DNA from: Chitinophagaceae bacterium
GTDB taxonomy: Bacteria; Bacteroidota; Bacteroidia; Chitinophagales; Chitinophagaceae
NCBI GenBank assembly: GCA_016720565.1
Contig: JADKKJ010000005.1
Coordinates: 1 to 21,811, forward strand
Direction: 5' to 3'
DNA length: 21,811 nucleotides
The position numbers and the translations under genes are program-made. Positions 18,301 to 21,811 of this stretch are shown here, one piece after another; position 1 is the first letter of the stretch; each line of letters opens with the position of its first letter. The notes beneath the pieces were generated by a model. It was not told the origin of the DNA and did no database searches. It saw only the letters and a list, made by a program, of their open reading frames with translations.

Positions 18301-19871
18301 TCAAGAGCAAGGCGACACGTGTATTTATGGACGGGTTCATTTGCGACTCAGATGTCAAATTGATCAAGCGACTAAGCAACACGTTCGTTCACACGTTTTC
18401 ATTCCACAACACATTCCAACCGTTCACCACTAACACGATAATCGTCAAACCGTATTGGCACACAAAGAATCACCTCGTTGTCGACGATATACTGCAAAAG
18501 CTTAATGTGGGGCTCCGATTAATGGTAAGCGTTACATCCGCGAATCTCGCGCAATTCATAGCCACAGAAATACAAGAAAAAAGCAAAAATCAGATCAAGC
18601 TCAAACTGTATACAGGTGAGGACTATAGATTAGTCGAAGGAGGAATCTCGCACGCGCAACAAAAAAAACATGACTTCAAAAATGTCGAAAAGGCCTGGAA
18701 AGATATGGATCTAGTCATACATACGTCAACACTACAGGCTGGAGTCGATTATTCAGTTTGTATTGCTGACACGTTCGACACATTCGTACATGTTTACACT
18801 GGCATGTCAAACACCGCCGATCAGTTTGTACAAAGCACACTCAGATGCAGAAATTGGAAAAACAAAGAACACATCATGTATATTCGACAAGGATCGGAGC
18901 ACGGCGATTATATGCTCACGCCAAATCAGACATTCAAGCAATTAAATAAATTGTACAGCAAAACGAACATGATGCATAACAGGTTGACGGACTGACTCGC
19001 TGGATTGCGATCTGTTTTATTGGCTAGGGAAAACATGCTCACGTGGGCATCACAGGATTATATTGTTGCGGCAATGTAGTCACTAGGATTCGAGCTAGTG
19101 TTCGAAAACAATCAACATCTGAGAGACGCAAAGACAACCGCCGGAAAATTACGGCTAATTAAAGAACCAAAGAGTTTCAACGGTCCAGTTGTGGAAATAT
19201 CAAAAGAATTCATCGAAGAATATGTGCTCAAAAATAAGCAGTTCACGCGAATAGACGAAACCACTTCAGTAAAATACAAATACGCAATAACACTCGCGAC
19301 GTATAAAAACAACGCACAAATCATCGACGCGTTTAATGAAGTAGATTGCGGATTTTTTGGGACGAACGAACAAACTCAACACGAAATCATTTCAGTGTTG
19401 GACAAATTGCGATCGCGTTACAAATTCATAAGGAAATTGCACGTCAATCTGGATACCGACCTGACAAAAGAGAACCTCTGCAATTTGTTCGACAATTATG
19501 TTGAGGAGGTCAATACAAGAGTGGAAATCGACAGCAAATACATGAGGAAAAAATACAACCAAACAGAGATACAGGGCGTATTTTATTGATTGATGATTGT
19601 GCCGCATGTTATCAAAGAACTCAACAACTACCCGCGACGAGATTAGTTCAAAGAGTTCCTCATGACACAATTTAATGCACTCGATAGGCGAGAAAAGATG
19701 GTGCGGGATTATATACAAAGAAGCACGATCGGCGCAGTTGTTAAAATGTGTATGACAGAGCTAACGCGAGACAACGTAGTTTGACAAATGACGAACGGTG
19801 TAAGACATATCGTCCATGTGGGTTTGAGATTACAATGCGAAGAAAAAAAATGTGTGCGCGAATCTTATTAA
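15315..19871 (+). CDS. Zinc finger-PolB-primase-helicase fusion replication protein
   Basis: Product of 1518 residues in one frame, crossing about seven TAG and six TGA codons and no TAA. Residues 6-30 form a C2H2 finger (CVSCEK-[TAG]-F then H-x5-H), and a second lies near 54-76. A degenerate exonuclease-like region follows. The PolB core has motif A D361-IKQFYPSI, motif B K399-x3-NS-x2-G and motif C Y445-SNTDS. A herpes UL52/PrimPol-type AEP primase follows, with D619-x-D621, SSGINKF near 662-668 and D695. It has a PrimPol-like zinc knuckle C801-x6-H808-x17-C826 containing HLSN. A UL9/origin-binding-type SF2 helicase comes next, with G893-TGKT, D969-EFC, TSTLQAGVDYS and Q1173-x5-R-x-R. The last 300 residues are unassigned. 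The final eight codons lie in the right ITR. One protein would thus prime, unwind and copy the element. Confidence 0.88.
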
Positions 19872-19876
19872 ATTAA

Positions 19877-20793
19877 TTAACGAGATGCATGTTCACCGGT
19901 TGTTTTTTTGCACAAGCCGAACACTGTATCGTCGTCCCAATCATCAAATTGGACAGGTGGAAGAATCGGTCGAATAATTGGAAGAACTGGTTCACAAATC
20001 GATTGAGTGATTGGAATGGGTGCAGGTGCCGTCGGAACTCTTGGTTCTTTGCACAAGCCGAACACTGTATCTTCATCAAACTGCATGGGCGCGGTTCCCA
20101 GTGAATGCTTTAATATCGTACCATCGTCCCAATCATTAACTCGGATTTTATCAGCCGCGTTCTAATTACCCCAATCCACACAGTTGTCGTCCGAATCTTC
20201 GTCCGGGTTGTTTTTACTGCAAAGTCGACAGTCACAATGGAATCCATCACAGTAACCGCAGCCACATTCATTATCTTCCAAGAAACGCTCAAGCTACTCA
20301 ATTCACTTGTTTAAATCATAGTTCTCGGCTTGGTATCGTGTGGCTAATTTAGCAAATTCAGCGCTCTGATATTTCATAATGTCAATTTGCTTAAACATTA
20401 ATTCCTCGAGCTTCATGTAGTATCGCGCGAGCTTGTTGTTGAAACTTCATACAGATGTATTTGTATACGTTGTATGATATACTGTATCCCTTTATTTTCT
20501 TGCATCCATTTGCCTGATGACTTCAGCTCGATGCTTTCTATTTCGGATTCATCGAATAGCTCATCTTTTTGTACCTTCGCGATTTGACGGTCGATTTGTT
20601 GCCTATTTCTCGCGTGTGTCTGCGTGTCTTCATCTTTGCCGAATATTCTGATTGTCGCGTTTTCGTTAGTGATCGCCAAATTTCGATTGTTGTAGTGTTC
20701 AAAGATTTATGTGGCCAATTCTGGGTCTGCTTTACACTAGTCGATGAATAATCTGATGAGTGCGTTTTACTCGGTTGGTTGTTGTTGTTGCAT
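19877..20793 (-). pseudogene. Second, frameshifted copy of the ITR gene
   Basis: It starts at the equivalent ATG (20793) and ends at the equivalent TAA (19877-19879), with the class A motif upstream at 20806-20835. Relative to the left copy it carries two extra single bases 63 bases apart (20506-20507 and 20442-20444). These shift the frame after about residue 95 and leave the C-terminal Cys cluster and DTVFGLCK repeats out of phase. Both differences are in short homopolymers, so they could be assembly errors rather than real damage. The 6-base deletion is in frame. If the indels are errors, this is a second functional copy. Confidence 0.6.
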
Positions 20794-20805
20794 TGTGTTG
20801 CTTGT

Positions 20806-20835
20806 TTTCTTTTGAAAATACTTAAGGCGAATAAT
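20806..20835 (-). promoter_or_regulatory. Class A promoter motif, right ITR copy
   Basis: This is the inverted copy of 46-75, identical in the CGCCTTAAGTATTTTCA core, upstream of the right ITR gene copy. Confidence 0.7.
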
Positions 20836-20922
20836 GGTACAAACAGAGTAATGCAACAGAATAATCGGTACGCGCGATATTCAAAGGAGTTAATTCATGT
20901 ATGTTATTGGGGTTGCGCTTAA

Positions 20923-20969
20923 GCCGCAATTTCGCGGCGTAAGGATTACATAGATAGAACAAAGAGATT
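20923..20969. repeat. Hairpin-containing repeat, copy 1 (copy 2 at about 21254-21297)
   Basis: GCCGCAATTTCGCGGC can form a five-pair GC stem with a six-base loop. It is followed by GTAAGGATTACA and then GATAGAACAAA. Nearly the same stretch recurs at about 21254-21297. The two copies bracket the three direct repeats. Confidence 0.75.
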
Positions 20970-21065
20970 AATTCGTGTGTATTTTGCTGTAATTCACGTG
21001 TATTTTGCTGTATTTCAGTGTTATTCGTGTTATTGGGATAAGTTGAAAGGACAATTTTGCCCCCT

Positions 21066-21087
21066 CGAATTACAGAGAGGTAATTCG
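21066..21087. repeat. Perfect hairpin in the flank
   Basis: CGAATTAC, a six-base loop AGAGAG, then GTAATTCG: a perfect eight-pair stem directly before the second direct-repeat copy. Confidence 0.75.
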
Positions 21088-21156
21088 TGTGTATTTTACT
21101 GTAATTCACGTGTTATTCGTGTTGTATGGGAATTCGTTGGGGACAATTTTGCGGCG

Positions 21157-21180
21157 AATCCCCTGAATGGTTCAGGGATT
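21157..21180. repeat. Near-perfect hairpin in the flank
   Basis: AATCCCCTGAA, loop TGG, then TTCAGGGATT: ten pairs with one bulged C, directly before the third direct-repeat copy. Confidence 0.7.
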
Positions 21181-21811
21181 CGTGTGTATTTTACTGTAAT
21201 TCACGTGTATTTTGCTGTATTTCAGTGTTATTCGTGTTGTATGGGAATTCATTGGCCGCAATTTCGCGGCGTAAGGGTTACAGATAGAACAAAAGAGGTA
21301 ATTCACGTGTTATTTGAATTCTTTACACCATGGGTCCTGAAAATAATCCGATGAATTTTAAAAGAGTCACTATTTTAGCTCTCTGCAACCCTATTAACTC
21401 AAAAATAACAGCGATGAAATATCGCACGAAAACGCTCTAGCTAGGTCGGCTTCGCCTCCCCTTGTACACACCTTCTTCACTGAATTATTCCAGGCAGGGC
21501 CTGGCTTGGTCGGACACTCGGAATCACTCAGTTAACTAACTAACAAACGAATTATCACGATTGCCACTCATTTCCCTCGGCTCCCTAAATAAAAGAAGAA
21601 ATCAATGGTAAATGTTTCGGGATTCTCGGGACGATTCAAGCACACTAATGCACTAACCAGCGACGCACTGGATTAGCGGGGGATATCCCCTCATTTCCGA
21701 GTTATCAAAAATATAGCAGCGGATTAGCTGAATGATTTATCGAGTAACAGAGTGAGCCTCCGGCGGCCCCGAATTTTCGAGGGCAGCAAAAAATACAGCA
21801 AAATAATACTC

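Larger units (their letters stand above)
19843..20879 (-). repeat. Right inverted terminal repeat
   Basis: This is the inverted copy of 1-1042. The inner edge is an A8 run at 19843-19850, inside the last codons of the replication gene. The outer end is CGCGCGATA at 20871-20879. It is five bases shorter overall than the left copy. Compared with the left copy it has a 6-base shorter segment near 20030, an extra A at about 20442-20444, an extra C at 20506-20507 and one fewer base near the outer end. Confidence 0.97.
20970..21239. repeat. Three copies of a roughly 40-60 base direct repeat in the flank
   Basis: Copies lie at about 20970-21030, 21082-21123 and 21178-21239. Each opens with ATTCGTGTGTATTTT, continues with CTGTAATTCACGTGT and closes with TTATTCGTGTT. 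The middle copy lacks the internal TATTTTGCTGTATTTCAG segment. The two outer copies match at almost every base. Confidence 0.85.
20880..21811. other. Flanking DNA outside the element, no gene seen
   Basis: The sequence to the right of the ITR shares no sequence with the element. It has interspersed direct repeats and hairpins up to about 21300. Beyond that lies apparently unique sequence with no long frame under either the standard or the reassigned code. No tRNA, rRNA or telomere-like repeat is visible. It is probably host chromosome or another repeat. Because no left flank is present, the target-site duplication cannot be checked. Confidence 0.6.

Noticed and set aside
1..20879. Widespread pseudogenisation: dozens of genes broken by stops
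   Set aside because: The interruptions are almost only stop codons in a constant frame. Protein character continues on both sides, and motif spacing (zinc fingers, polymerase, helicase) is intact across them. Random decay would add many frameshifts.
21400..21811. tRNA, telomere or CRISPR in the right flank
   Set aside because: No cloverleaf with a T-loop consensus, no short tandem telomeric unit and no regularly spaced repeats with unique spacers were found.

Overview
The window holds one complete, compact, virus-like mobile element of about 20.9 kb, bounded by inverted terminal repeats (ITRs) of about 1.04 kb (1-1042 and 19843-20879). About 0.93 kb of unrelated flanking DNA follows on the right. 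The gene set is double-jelly-roll-type capsid candidate, A32/FtsK-like packaging ATPase, long fibre, B-family DNA polymerase, HNH endonucleases and zinc-finger proteins. That set fits a polinton-like virus or virophage-type genome living in a unicellular eukaryote. I saw no integrase, transposase or capsid protease.

Genetic code. Read with the standard code, almost every gene looks shattered. Read with TAG and TAA as Gln and TGA as Trp, the pieces join into 18 clean frames (plus a damaged second copy of the ITR gene) that tile the element with gaps of about 100 bases or less. By hand count about 50 TAG, 37 TGA and 4 TAA codons lie inside genes. Every gene ends at TAA, and seven end at TAATAA. 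This resembles the ambiguous codes of some ciliates (Condylostoma type), so a ciliate host is my best guess. The host is inferred, not shown.

Layout, left to right. The left ITR carries an ITR gene (+). Then come an HNH endonuclease whose last codons lie in the ITR (-), an unknown (-), a second HNH endonuclease (-), an unknown (-), two small convergent unknowns (+/-), an unknown (-), a C2H2 zinc-finger protein (+) and a 1093-residue fibre-like protein (-). The morphogenesis block follows: an unknown (+), a possible minor capsid protein (-), an unknown (+), the major capsid candidate (+) and the packaging ATPase (+). After these lie a small unknown (-), a 750-residue charged coiled-coil protein (+) and a 1518-residue replication protein (+). 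The replication protein joins N-terminal zinc fingers, a PolB core, an AEP primase of UL52/PrimPol type and a UL9/origin-binding-type helicase. The right ITR holds a frameshifted copy of the ITR gene (-).

Regulation. Two promoter classes are visible. A TTAAGTnTTTTCA-type motif precedes the ITR gene, two left-arm unknowns, the zinc-finger gene and the replication gene. A T6-T9 tract about 18-35 bases before the ATG precedes capsid, ATPase, HNH and other genes. I infer early and late classes. The right flank holds repeated units and several hairpins and no recognisable gene.
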